Below, piece by piece: positions 1-7,650 of a stretch of DNA of 12,537 bases. Position numbers and translations under genes: made by a program. Each line of letters starts with the position of its first letter. The first letter of the stretch is position 1. The stretch spans positions 1 to 12,537 of the forward strand of contig JAMCZG010000010.1 of NCBI GenBank assembly GCA_023485715.1. Direction: 5' to 3'. Origin of the DNA: Patescibacteria group bacterium. Lineage in GTDB: Bacteria; Patescibacteriota; Microgenomatia; Levybacterales; UBA12049. A model generated the notes under the pieces. It was not told the origin of the DNA. It was given only the letters and a program-made list of their open reading frames with translations, and ran no database searches.

Positions 1-1411
1 CCAAAATATTCAGATCGTATTTTTTAGCGATGTCTTTGACGCTCGATTGCAATATAGGAAAAACATCGGATATTTTTTGCAAAGTTCCCGCCTCTATATC
101 GACCAAAACCTCGCCCCTTTTTATGTTGTAAAGAACCATTGTTGTTATTTGGTGGGGGATACATAAAATTTTTGGTCTTATTTTAAGACCGTCCAGAAAT
201 GAAAAGATTTTATTCATGTCTTTTGTCATCGTTCTATTTTTGTCTTTAATAATAGCTTTCCACTGCAAGACAACTATAACAGTTAGATTTATTAATAGAA
301 TCGAAAAAAAGACAAGCTGTGGTGAAATATAGCCCGTGATTTTGTTAAGCTGAGTAAGAGTTACAGTTGCAATAACAGACGACGGAACAACGGTCATTTC
401 GAGATATCTTTGTCCTTCTCCGATCGGCGTTAGTCTTTTAAACGAGAGGACAATAATGGACAAAATATACATAAAAATAACCCAAACACTCATTTTGTAA
501 TATATTGGATTTTCTAAAAAAATAGGGTTAAGATTTAAATATCTTCCGAGCAAGAAAACAAAAACAAAAATCATCCACAAATTTGTGCCGATTAATGTTA
601 AGGGCGAAAATTTCAAAAGAAGGAAATACACTTGTCCTACAAAATCGGTTTGTTCGCGAGATTTAATGAGGCCTCTTATCTGATGTGAAAACCTGTACTG
701 ATAATTTTTAACCCAAAAATAAATATTCCCTACATGACCTTTGAAAATTCTAAAATAGTATCCTTTGCTGATTATGATTGCAACAATCAGTCCAGATATA
801 AAAATGAGAATATAAAACGGTCTTCCTTCGAAAATGGAAAAAAATACGGTTATAAAAAATAAAGATTGAGTAGCAAACTTATGAGTAAAAAATATAAGGA
901 TGGTAAATAATATTCCTGCAATTATATATACGGGATTAGGCGTTACGGAATAAAGAAGAAGCGGATAAAAGGCGAGAGTGAAATTAAGATATCCCAAAGA
1001 CCGAGGGCTCAGAGAGCAGTTTTCTAAGACTAAAAGAGGGATTGTTGAATATATTATTTGCGAAATTATCGCAAGATCTAATCTGCCAGTTAGTTGGAAA
1101 GTAATTATTGCGACTAAAATATTTTGCAGACAGTCAAAAAATGGCGCGATGTAGCCCTGAATTTCGAGTAATGTTTTCTTTGAGAAAAAAGAAAAAATCC
1201 AGGGGAAAACCGGCGGATAGTTGAAATATCCGTGGAGCATAAATCTGTCTTCTATTTTTTTCATCGGGATCCTGTGTTTATTTTTTCTAATAATGTCTGC
1301 TTCGATCATTCTTGTCCAAACATCGACGCCAAAATATTTATTAATAAACCTAGGATAAGATTGAAGTAAAAAGCTAAAAAATGGTATGATTAGAAACAAT
1401 AAATATTGCAT
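1..1411 (-). CDS. Polytopic membrane glycosyltransferase-like protein (GT-C type), C-terminus cut by window edge
   Basis: Translating the minus strand from the ATG at 1411 gives 470 codons without a stop up to base 1, so the 3' end lies outside the window. The protein begins with a hydrophobic helix (residues 2-18). An acidic loop follows (GVDVWTRMIEAD, 28-39), then YFNYPPVFPW (62-71), then many more hydrophobic segments to about residue 384, and a soluble-looking tail from about 385. An acidic residue in the first external loop and a YPP motif after it are typical of GT-C enzymes (dolichyl-phosphate-mannose or PMT_2-like), which transfer sugars from polyprenyl-phosphate donors outside the membrane. 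The exact family is not recognised. The gene is divergent from a second GT-C gene that starts 15 bp away. No Shine-Dalgarno is visible before the ATG. A TGATATAAA extended -10-like string at 1427-1419 would give an almost leaderless transcript. Substrate unknown. Confidence 0.72.
   Translation of the reverse strand, partial: MQYLLFLIIPFFSFLLQSYPRFINKYFGVDVWTRMIEADIIRKNKHRIPMKKIEDRFMLHGYFNYPPVFPWIFSFFSKKTLLEIQGYIAPFFDCLQNILVAIITFQLTGRLDLAIISQIIYSTIPLLVLENCSLSPRSLGYLNFTLAFYPLLLYSVTPNPVYIIAGILFTILIFFTHKFATQSLFFITVFFSIFEGRPFYILIFISGLIVAIIISKGYYFRIFKGHVGNIYFWVKNYQYRFSHQIRGLIKSREQTDFVGQVYFLLLKFSPLTLIGTNLWMIFVFVFLLGRYLNLNPIFLENPIYYKMSVWVIFMYILSIIVLSFKRLTPIGEGQRYLEMTVVPSSVIATVTLTQLNKITGYISPQLVFFSILLINLTVIVVLQWKAIIKDKNRTMTKDMNKIFSFLDGLKIRPKILCIPHQITTMVLYNIKRGEVLVDIEAGTLQKISDVFPILQSSVKDIAKKYDLNIL
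1361..1390 (+). promoter_or_regulatory. Sigma70-like promoter with extended -10 for the plus-strand glycosyltransferase pair
   Basis: TTGAAG (1361-1366), an 18-bp spacer and TATGAT (1385-1390), the last preceded by TGG (1382-1384), which fits the extended -10 pattern TGn. Predicted transcription would start near 1397, about 30 bases before the ATG at 1427. The element lies inside the N-terminal codons of the divergent gene. Prediction rests on sequence match only. Confidence 0.42.
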
Positions 1412-1426
1412 AGAACTATTTATATC

Positions 1427-2746
1427 ATGTTTCGTAAATTTTTTAAATCAAGAATTTATGTTTTTTTGGCGATAATCTTACTCCTCGGTTTTTTTCTTAG
1501 ATTTCATAACTTTACGGTTCTTCCAAGACACGGTGCAACCTTTGATGAATTTGCCTGGACTTGGTTAGGAATTAACATTATTCAAAAACACGTACCGGTT
1601 TCATGGTCTGCTCAACCGCAGTATAACAACAGGTACCACCTTCGTTATCAGGGCGCGGCCTTTTGGATAGTCGAGCCATATCTTGAACATCCTCCGTTAT
1701 TCGGTCTTATAGCAGGATCTTTTTCTTTACTCAACGGAGCTAAAGACATGCTCGATGTAACTCTTAATAAAATTCGCCCCCTCGCCCTGATTTTAGGTGT
1801 TTTCTCAATTTTTATGATTTTTATTTTAAGCAGAGAAGTTTACGGAAAGGGAGTTGCCTTATTGGCGTCTTTAATATATGCGACAATTCCGACTCTGGTT
1901 ATCGGATCTCGTATTGTCCAGAACGAAAATTTCCTTATTCCCTTTTGGCTTTTATCCCTTTATTTAATCATACGATATTTAAAAACTGGCAACAAAACCC
2001 TGAGAAATACGGCCGCAGTAATTGCTGGTCTTTTGTCTCTAGCCAAAGTGCCGTGGTTAGTCGTTGGACTATCTTTGTCGATGCTTCTTTCGTATAAAGG
2101 AAAATGGAAAGATGCGTTTTTAGTCGGGTCGATCACGGTTATAATATTTTCTATTTTTATCGTTTACGGATTGTATTTGGATAAAGAGCTCTTTATTAAT
2201 TTATGGAAATTACAGATAGCAAGGTATGACATCAGCTTTTCTGGTTTTTTCTCAATTTTTAGGGATCCTCTTTTAGTCGATAGATATTATTTAGACGGTT
2301 GGATATTTTTTGGATGGTTTTCTATATTTTTGCTTTCAAAAGAATTTAAAAAACATTATTTGTTATTGATTCCGTTTTTGTGTTATTTAATTATGTATAT
2401 TTTCGCGATTCCTAATGAGCCAGCTCACGGATGGTATAGATACCCTTTTTACCCTTTTCTTATTATCGCGATCGCAAACGTCATAATGGATGAATATAAA
2501 AAAATATCTCTAATTTCTTTCATTTTTATTTTTTTAGTCGGCTTGCCAGCGCTCGCGAGTACTTGGGAAGTAAGTTTTGGGTTCTCATACGTTGTCTATA
2601 GAATATTTATTTTACTCGGGGCTTTTTCGGTTCTGTTCCCTTTATGGACGAAGAGAGATAGGCTTAATAATAACAAAATAATATTATATTGGTTTTTTTT
2701 GTTTATAATATTAAATATTTTTTCGACAAGAATGTACTCAGAATAA
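1427..2746 (+). CDS. GT-C membrane glycosyltransferase, PMT_2 / ArnT-like
   Basis: A 439-residue polytopic membrane protein. The basic N-terminus (MFRKFFKSR) leads into helix 1. FDEFAW (39-44) follows in the first external loop, then EHPPLFGLIAG (87-97), then repeated hydrophobic segments to the C-terminus. The DE pair and the HPPL motif are hallmarks of the PMT_2/GT39-like group, whose members move a sugar from an undecaprenyl- or dolichyl-phosphate carrier to an acceptor on the outer face of the membrane. I chose ATG 1427 over an in-frame TTG at 1406. The TTG lies within the start codon region of the divergent gene and only about 9 bases from the predicted transcription start, and it adds only seven unremarkable residues. 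The next gene begins 3 bases after the stop, so the two are probably co-transcribed. Family is confident; sugar and acceptor cannot be read from sequence. Confidence 0.85.
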   Translation: MFRKFFKSRIYVFLAIILLLGFFLRFHNFTVLPRHGATFDEFAWTWLGINIIQKHVPVSWSAQPQYNNRYHLRYQGAAFWIVEPYLEHPPLFGLIAGSFSLLNGAKDMLDVTLNKIRPLALILGVFSIFMIFILSREVYGKGVALLASLIYATIPTLVIGSRIVQNENFLIPFWLLSLYLIIRYLKTGNKTLRNTAAVIAGLLSLAKVPWLVVGLSLSMLLSYKGKWKDAFLVGSITVIIFSIFIVYGLYLDKELFINLWKLQIARYDISFSGFFSIFRDPLLVDRYYLDGWIFFGWFSIFLLSKEFKKHYLLLIPFLCYLIMYIFAIPNEPAHGWYRYPFYPFLIIAIANVIMDEYKKISLISFIFIFLVGLPALASTWEVSFGFSYVVYRIFILLGAFSVLFPLWTKRDRLNNNKIILYWFFLFIILNIFSTRMYSE

Positions 2747-2749
2747 AAC

Positions 2750-3913
2750 ATGATCGACTTTAAAAGAAAGAAAGCAATTATCGTATTACACGAGGCGACA
2801 ACCGGGCCTGGACACGATCTGCGGGATTTTTTATTAAATCATGGTATCGAGGAATTGCTTTTTATTGCTCATCCATTATTTTTCGTTAAAGAAAGTCGTA
2901 AAAAATCATCGAGATTAGAATTTTATAAAAAAGGAAAACTTATTAAAACAAAAACTGCATTCCATTGGGTACTGCCCGAACCACTTCTTTATATAAAAGA
3001 TTATTTTTATACTTTTTATTGGTCTTTTACTATAAAAGGAAAAATAGATTATTTTTTCGGGCTCGGTAATTTAAATGCTTTTTCGGGTCATATCTTAAAG
3101 TTTTTCGGTAGAATTAATAAAGTAATTTATTATGTAATCGATTTTATTCCCCAAAGGTTTAATAATAAATTCTTAAACTGGATTTACGAGAATTTAGAAA
3201 AATTTTGTGCCCTATATTCAAATTCGACATGGAATCTGTCTCCGGTCATGGTTGATATGAGAAATAAAAAATGGAATATAGATTTTCCAAATCAACTTGT
3301 TGTTTTGCACGGAGTTCATTTTTTCAGGATTAAACGTGTTTCTTTTGATAAAGTTAACAAAAACGAAATAATCTATATGGGAGGATTGCTAAAAAAACAG
3401 GGGATACAACTTGTTATCGAAGCATTACCGATTATTTATAAGAAGATCCCAAACGTTAAATTTACGATAATAGGGAGTGGAGAATACGAAAACGAATTGA
3501 AGAAATTATCTCATAAGTTAAGTGTTAGCAAATTGATCGACTTTCTGGGTTACATCCCGAGCCATAAAGACGTGGAAAATAGAATGGCAAAGGCTGCGAT
3601 TGCGATCGCGATGTACGAAGAAAAAAAAGGTAATTATACGTATTTCACCGATCCCGGGAAAGTAAAAAATTATTTAGGCGCCGGTGTTCCGGTTGCTATC
3701 ACAGACGTTCCGTACATTGCACGAGCTATCGAAAAAGAACGGTGCGGGATTATTGTCAAATATAATAAAGAAGAATTTGCGAAAAAAATAGTGGAGTTTT
3801 TATCCAGCGAAAAACTTATGAAAACATATCGGCGCAATGCATTCAAATTTGCCAAAAGATATGACTGGGATAAGGTTTTTATAAATGCTTTTGATAATAA
3901 GTCTACGAGATAA
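2750..3913 (+). CDS. GT4-family glycosyltransferase (GT-B fold)
   Basis: A 387-residue soluble protein with a two-domain GT-B layout. The N-terminal acceptor half is divergent. The C-terminal half carries the family marks: IYMGGLLKKQGIQLVIEAL (208-226), a phosphate-binding start of the donor domain, then a GSGEYENEL segment (242-250), GYIPSHKDV (267-275) and DPGKVKNYLGAGVPV (301-315), the usual donor-binding stretch followed by the conserved small turn. Such enzymes use nucleotide sugars in the cytoplasm to extend lipid-linked glycans. Length is normal. It sits 3 bases downstream of the GT-C gene and lacks a Shine-Dalgarno, suggesting coupling to its neighbour. Its stop codon abuts the stop codon of the convergent reductase gene with no spacer. 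The donor is unknown; nearby enzymes suggest a deoxy or amino sugar, which is inference. Confidence 0.87.
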   Translation: MIDFKRKKAIIVLHEATTGPGHDLRDFLLNHGIEELLFIAHPLFFVKESRKKSSRLEFYKKGKLIKTKTAFHWVLPEPLLYIKDYFYTFYWSFTIKGKIDYFFGLGNLNAFSGHILKFFGRINKVIYYVIDFIPQRFNNKFLNWIYENLEKFCALYSNSTWNLSPVMVDMRNKKWNIDFPNQLVVLHGVHFFRIKRVSFDKVNKNEIIYMGGLLKKQGIQLVIEALPIIYKKIPNVKFTIIGSGEYENELKKLSHKLSVSKLIDFLGYIPSHKDVENRMAKAAIAIAMYEEKKGNYTYFTDPGKVKNYLGAGVPVAITDVPYIARAIEKERCGIIVKYNKEEFAKKIVEFLSSEKLMKTYRRNAFKFAKRYDWDKVFINAFDNKSTR

Positions 3914-4888
3914 TTAACGAGTTGTTTTATACCACCCTATTGTTTTTTCTAAACCATCATCGAGTTTCACTTTTGCCGTAAATCCGATTTTTTCTTTTGC
4001 CTTTTTATTGTTACTATTTCTTCGGGGACTACCATCGGGTTTAGAGGTATCAAATAAAACTTTAGTTTTTATTCCGCTAATTTTAATTATTTTCTGGATA
4101 AGATTTTTGATTGATATTTCTTCGTCTGTCCCAAGATTGATCGGATCGGGGACTGGATATTTTTCGATAGCCGTTATCATGCCTTCGGCCAAATCCTCTA
4201 CATATAAAAATGCCCTGGTTTGTTTTCCGCTTCCCCAAACTTTAACCGGATTTTCTCCGTCAAAAATTCTTTTTATTAATGCCGGAATTACATGAGAAGT
4301 ATTGGGATCAAAATGGTCCCTTGGTCCGTAGCAGTTATATGGTCTCACAACTGAAACTTCCATTCCAAATTCCTCGGCGTAGTGTTTACCGAGTAATTCG
4401 GACATTCTCTTCGCCCATCCGTATCCACTATTTGTGGGTTCTGGTTCGTCGATAAACCCTTCTGTCTCTGGGGTCGGAACCATTGCTTTTCTTGGGTAAA
4501 CACAGGCAGACGAAACACTAAGAAACCTTTTTACTTTTTCCAGTCTTGCTGCCTCGAACATAACGGAAGGAATTATCAAATTATGAAAAAGCATAGTTCC
4601 CTGATGGGTTTTATTAAATTCGATCCCACCGACCTTTGCAGCCAAATTCATTACGATCTCCTGTTTCCTGCAGGCTTTTTGTGAGGTTTTGATATTACGA
4701 ATGTCTCCTTTTATAAATTTAATTTTTTTGAGTACAGATTTTAAATTGGATTTTTTTCCATTTTCCAAATTATCGAGAACTGTAACTAACGCTTTGCGGT
4801 CAACTAACTTTTCGACGACGTGGCTTCCGATAAAGCCGGCACCGCCAGTCACGAGGACTTTTTTCCGGCTCCAAAAATCTTTTTTCAT
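3914..4888 (-). CDS. NAD(P)-dependent sugar epimerase/reductase, GDP-L-fucose synthase / GDP-L-colitose synthase-like
   Basis: A 324-residue extended short-chain dehydrogenase. The Rossmann motif TGGAGFIG is at 14-21. AAKVGGIEFN (83-92), SSACVYP (126-132), YGWAK (156-160) and SHVIPALI (198-205) match GDP-L-fucose synthase. Ser126/Ser127, Tyr156 and Lys160 form the catalytic core. Cys129 and His199 correspond to the epimerisation pair, so both 3,5-epimerase and 4-reductase functions look possible. The family converts GDP-4-keto-6-deoxymannose to GDP-L-fucose; the colitose branch (ColC) acts on the 3-deoxy analogue. The LDNLENG stretch after strand 2 (38-44) resembles NAD-using UDP-glucose 4-epimerases more than fucose synthase. 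It is the last gene of the leftward module and overlaps the upstream methyltransferase by an ATGA. The ColD-like gene three positions upstream makes a colitose-type role attractive but unproven. Confidence 0.85.
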   Translation of the reverse strand: MKKDFWSRKKVLVTGGAGFIGSHVVEKLVDRKALVTVLDNLENGKKSNLKSVLKKIKFIKGDIRNIKTSQKACRKQEIVMNLAAKVGGIEFNKTHQGTMLFHNLIIPSVMFEAARLEKVKRFLSVSSACVYPRKAMVPTPETEGFIDEPEPTNSGYGWAKRMSELLGKHYAEEFGMEVSVVRPYNCYGPRDHFDPNTSHVIPALIKRIFDGENPVKVWGSGKQTRAFLYVEDLAEGMITAIEKYPVPDPINLGTDEEISIKNLIQKIIKISGIKTKVLFDTSKPDGSPRRNSNNKKAKEKIGFTAKVKLDDGLEKTIGWYKTTR

Positions 4889-5550
4889 CTTTTCGGTAAA
4901 TTAGTAACAAAACGGATACTTTCCTTGTCGTAATACCACCAATTTTTAAACCCGGCTTTTTTTATCATCTCATCCATTTCGCTTTTAGTATATTTGTATG
5001 ATCCAGGACAGGATGCCATAAGTAAATATACTCGGTGGAGTATCTCTCGTGGTGTTATTATTTTCTGCGGGAAAGAAAACATAAATATTTTTCCTTTTAA
5101 TGAATTTAGTAAATTTTGAAGCTCTTCTCTATTAAAGTAATCAATAAAACCTATACCGGTAACAACATCGACGTTTTTTAAAACTCTGGTATTTTTCCTT
5201 ACATCTTCACATACAAATTTTATTTTTTTACCAAGTCTTTCTTTTTTTACGTTACCGTTTGCGAATTTTACCGCAGACGGTGCGATATCTACTCCGACTA
5301 ATTTTTTAGGATTATATTTTAATAAATTCATTATAAAAATTCCAGATCCGCAGCCCAAATCTGCAACAATTTTATTCTTGATATGTTTTGATACGAGTTT
5401 TTCAGCGGTATTCAATCTTGTCTTCAAAATTCTTCTGAAGGGAGTGGCGATCTTTTCGAATATAGGTTGTCTAGAATAATTTTTTCCTTGATAAACATTT
5501 TTTTCCCATTTGATAATTTTTTCTTCCCAATACTTTTTCTGGTTATTCAT
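4885..5550 (-). CDS. Class I SAM-dependent methyltransferase
   Basis: A 221-residue single-domain protein with a Rossmann-like methyltransferase core. Motif I is VADLGCGSG (62-70), the acidic end of strand 2 is VGVDIAP (85-91), and CEDVR (114-118) reads as the adenine-contacting acidic loop. The N-terminal 60 residues are charged and aromatic-rich (KYWEEKIIKWEKNVY) and probably form the lid over the substrate. The C-terminal part holds a serine- and tyrosine-rich SCPGSYKYTKSEM segment (180-192). No more specific family is recognised, so O-, N- or C-methylation cannot be told apart. The start overlaps the end of the deacetylase gene by 8 bases and its TGA stop overlaps the start of the reductase gene (ATGA), so it is likely translationally coupled in the leftward operon. 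Likely substrate: a sugar or glycan intermediate, by context only. Confidence 0.82.
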   Translation of the reverse strand: MNNQKKYWEEKIIKWEKNVYQGKNYSRQPIFEKIATPFRRILKTRLNTAEKLVSKHIKNKIVADLGCGSGIFIMNLLKYNPKKLVGVDIAPSAVKFANGNVKKERLGKKIKFVCEDVRKNTRVLKNVDVVTGIGFIDYFNREELQNLLNSLKGKIFMFSFPQKIITPREILHRVYLLMASCPGSYKYTKSEMDEMIKKAGFKNWWYYDKESIRFVTNLPKR

Positions 5551-6370
5551 AAATATAATCTTTAACTCTTATCAGTTTATAATTTTTACAAAAGTATTCT
5601 AGCAAATTCTTATTTTCTAAACAATAAGCAACCATGAACGGATGTTTTAAGATAAACTTTTTGGGATAAAAAGGTTGTTCAATCTGCCAAGAATGCAGAA
5701 AAATACATGGAGGTTTTTGATATCTTTTAAGAAATAAATTTATAAAAATATTTTCGAGTCGTCTCAGCGACCCGACAAACATTCCAGATCCAAAAGGGAA
5801 GCCTTCTTTAAATAAATTCGTATTTAGCGAAAAAGGAATTTTTTGTACTTCTCTATTTTTGTAAGGAAAAACAGAAACGGGAAGAATTTTTATTCCGGAA
5901 AAGTCGAATATTGTCGTTCCGTATACAGAAGAATCATATTTATAATGAAATTTTTTTAAAGATGAATATTGTTTTTTTAGTGCTTTTATTCTCGGGTTTC
6001 GAAAACCTAAAATTTTATATTTTTTTCTGAATACCTCACACTTTTTTAAATCGTCTTCCAATGTTTTTACATTCTTAAGTTCATCATGGCGATATGAATG
6101 GAGCGCTATTTCATGCCCTTGATCATAAATCATCTTTAATACGCGCGGATATACTTTATCGATTTCTGCTAGACAAAAAAACGTTATTTTTTGTTTATAT
6201 TTTTTTAGAGTTTTTAGAATAGTTCTTACGGATTTTTCGATTTGTCCGTTATCGTATTTAAATCTTTCCTCAAGCGTCATGTTCTCAAATTCCCGTATAT
6301 AGCCGTTTCCGTCTTTGTCTCCGTTGTAATACCACTCGAGGTCGATTGTTAAAATCAATTTTTTTTCCAT
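5543..6370 (-). CDS. Polysaccharide deacetylase (NodB-homology, carbohydrate esterase 4-like)
   Basis: A 275-residue protein with the ordered motifs of the metal-dependent deacetylases. TIDLEW (8-13) supplies the first aspartate, Asp10. TFFCLAE (63-69) is the usual strand. HSYRH (91-95) supplies the two histidine ligands His91 and His95. GFRNPR (122-127) carries the conserved arginine 124. FLHSWQ (224-229) carries the late catalytic histidine His226. The DxE form of motif 1 and the overall layout resemble cytoplasmic or periplasmic deacetylases of polysaccharide clusters rather than classic chitin deacetylases. No signal peptide is apparent, since the N-terminus is MEKKLILTID, so a cytoplasmic substrate such as a nucleotide- or lipid-linked N-acetyl sugar is plausible. 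A 12-base gap separates it from the dehydratase gene upstream. A weak AGAAG is the closest thing to a Shine-Dalgarno in this window. Confidence 0.88.
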   Translation of the reverse strand: MEKKLILTIDLEWYYNGDKDGNGYIREFENMTLEERFKYDNGQIEKSVRTILKTLKKYKQKITFFCLAEIDKVYPRVLKMIYDQGHEIALHSYRHDELKNVKTLEDDLKKCEVFRKKYKILGFRNPRIKALKKQYSSLKKFHYKYDSSVYGTTIFDFSGIKILPVSVFPYKNREVQKIPFSLNTNLFKEGFPFGSGMFVGSLRRLENIFINLFLKRYQKPPCIFLHSWQIEQPFYPKKFILKHPFMVAYCLENKNLLEYFCKNYKLIRVKDYIYE

Positions 6371-6382
6371 TTTGTCTTCTAC

Positions 6383-7579
6383 TTATTTCTTAGAATTGTG
6401 GGAATTATGTGTGAAAATTTTTATTATTTCGGATATTTCTTGTTCGGTGAGTTCCGGATTATTCGCAAGATACAATCCTTGTTGATGGACAAGTTTCGCG
6501 TTATGATTTTCAAAAATAAGATGTTTTATGTATTTGTAGAAAAATGGTTGGGATGTCATATCTCCTCCAACGACAGGTCTTATCTCAATTTTTTGATCAC
6601 ACCTTTTTACTAATTCATCTCTAACCTTTTGTGATTTACAGATAACTGGAATTGCAAAATTAGACAAAAAATTTATGTGGTCAAATTTTATCGGATAATA
6701 TTTATCTGTTTTAGAATAGATCGGGATGGCAATTTTTATAAAGTTTGCCTTCCTTTTCTTAATAATTTCGTCAATATACTCGATCTGCAAATTACCGATA
6801 AAACCGTTAATTTCTGTAGGCCTGAAATTATAACCTAAATCATAAAATGTGTATCGTGAATAAAAGCTTGAGTTAACTTTAAATTTATTGCGGATTCTTA
6901 CTTGCCTTTTTTCGCTTAAATTGCGATCCCATCCGTGAGCGCGTACGAGTTTTAGCATGGTTGCTAATTGATCGCTGTCTGTACATACGGCACCCCCTTC
7001 GACAGTAGACATGTGGTGTCCAACGTAAAACGAAAATGTGCTCGCAACGCCGAAATTACCGAGTTTTTTTCCTTTATAAATTGTCCCTAGGGATTCACAG
7101 TTGTCTTCGATTAAAATTATGTTTTTCTGGTCACACACTTTTTTTATTTTGTCGATGTCATCACAGAATCCCAAAATATTTGTTAGAAAAAGCATCCTGA
7201 TCGGATATTTTTTGAGTGTTTCCGAAAGTTTTTCGCTCGAAACGTTTAGGGTATCTAATTCGATATCGATCGGAATAGGGTTTAATCCGAGTTGGAAAAG
7301 AGGCATAGCGTTTGTCGCCCAAGTTAGGGCAGAAAAACCGACATTGTCCCCTTTTTTTATTTTACCCAAGTTAAGAAGGGCTTGAATTATAGCGAGGTTT
7401 GCCGAACTTCCACTGTTTAAAAAAATACAATATTTTCTTCCCTGCCATTTTGCGAATTTTCTTTCGAATTTTTCGCATTCTTGACCAAAACTTAATTGTT
7501 TGGCAGTGCTTATGAAATTACATAATTTTTTCTTTGTTTCCTCTTCTTTATAAAATGTGGATTTTATTAATCTGATCAT
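6383..7579 (-). CDS. PLP-dependent sugar 3-dehydratase (ColD/RfbH-like), DegT/DnrJ fold with His in place of the PLP lysine
   Basis: A 398-residue DegT/DnrJ/EryC1 fold protein. SGSSAN (56-61) binds the PLP phosphate. LIEDNCESLG (156-165) contains Asp159, which contacts the pyridine nitrogen. The pivotal stretch SFYVGHHMSTVEGG (183-196) has His188 exactly six residues before Glu194 of EGG, where aminotransferases carry the Schiff-base lysine. A histidine there defines sugar 3-dehydratases: ColD on GDP-4-keto-6-deoxymannose, or E1/RfbH on the CDP analogue. RfbH also needs a cysteine cluster for a [2Fe-2S] centre in the region equivalent to HGWDRNLSEKRQVRIRNKF (215-233). That region contains no cysteine here, favouring the iron-free ColD type. 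Function should be removal of the C3 hydroxyl, giving a 3,6-dideoxy sugar. It heads the leftward operon, 16 bases from the predicted transcription start. Automatic annotation would probably call it an aminotransferase, wrongly. Confidence 0.86.
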   Translation of the reverse strand: MIRLIKSTFYKEEETKKKLCNFISTAKQLSFGQECEKFERKFAKWQGRKYCIFLNSGSSANLAIIQALLNLGKIKKGDNVGFSALTWATNAMPLFQLGLNPIPIDIELDTLNVSSEKLSETLKKYPIRMLFLTNILGFCDDIDKIKKVCDQKNIILIEDNCESLGTIYKGKKLGNFGVASTFSFYVGHHMSTVEGGAVCTDSDQLATMLKLVRAHGWDRNLSEKRQVRIRNKFKVNSSFYSRYTFYDLGYNFRPTEINGFIGNLQIEYIDEIIKKRKANFIKIAIPIYSKTDKYYPIKFDHINFLSNFAIPVICKSQKVRDELVKRCDQKIEIRPVVGGDMTSQPFFYKYIKHLIFENHNAKLVHQQGLYLANNPELTEQEISEIIKIFTHNSHNSKK

Positions 7580-7601
7580 TTCTTTTGGTATTAGTTATAG
7601 G

Positions 7602-7630
7602 ATTATACATAAAGAGAATTGTAAAAACAA
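7602..7630 (-). promoter_or_regulatory. Sigma70-like promoter for the leftward dehydratase-deacetylase-methyltransferase-reductase operon
   Basis: On the minus strand, TTGTTT (7630-7625), a 17-bp spacer and a perfect TATAAT (7607-7602). The predicted start is near 7595, about 16 bases ahead of the ATG at 7579. No Shine-Dalgarno follows. This is the strongest promoter match in the window. Confidence 0.55.
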
Positions 7631-7650
7631 CTTAATATATTGAGATGTTG

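Noticed and set aside
1406..1426. TTG at 1406 as start of the plus membrane glycosyltransferase
   Set aside because: It would put translation within 9 bases of the predicted transcription start and overlap the divergent start. ATG 1427 gives a normal basic N-terminus before helix 1.
2468..3609. Two GCGATCGC octamers (2468-2475, 3602-3609), the HIP1 palindrome of cyanobacteria
   Set aside because: Both fall where the protein reads Ile-Ala-Ile-Ala, so codon context explains them; no other copy is seen and gene content does not suggest a cyanobacterium.
3670..3855. Minus-strand open frame of 61 codons and similar short opposite-strand frames across the window
   Set aside because: All lie inside well-supported genes on the other strand and show no domain or low-complexity signal; they are shadows.
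3904..3922. Direct repeat ACGAG-N7-ACGAG across the convergent stop codons
   Set aside because: Five bases long and direct rather than inverted, so neither a terminator nor an obvious binding site.
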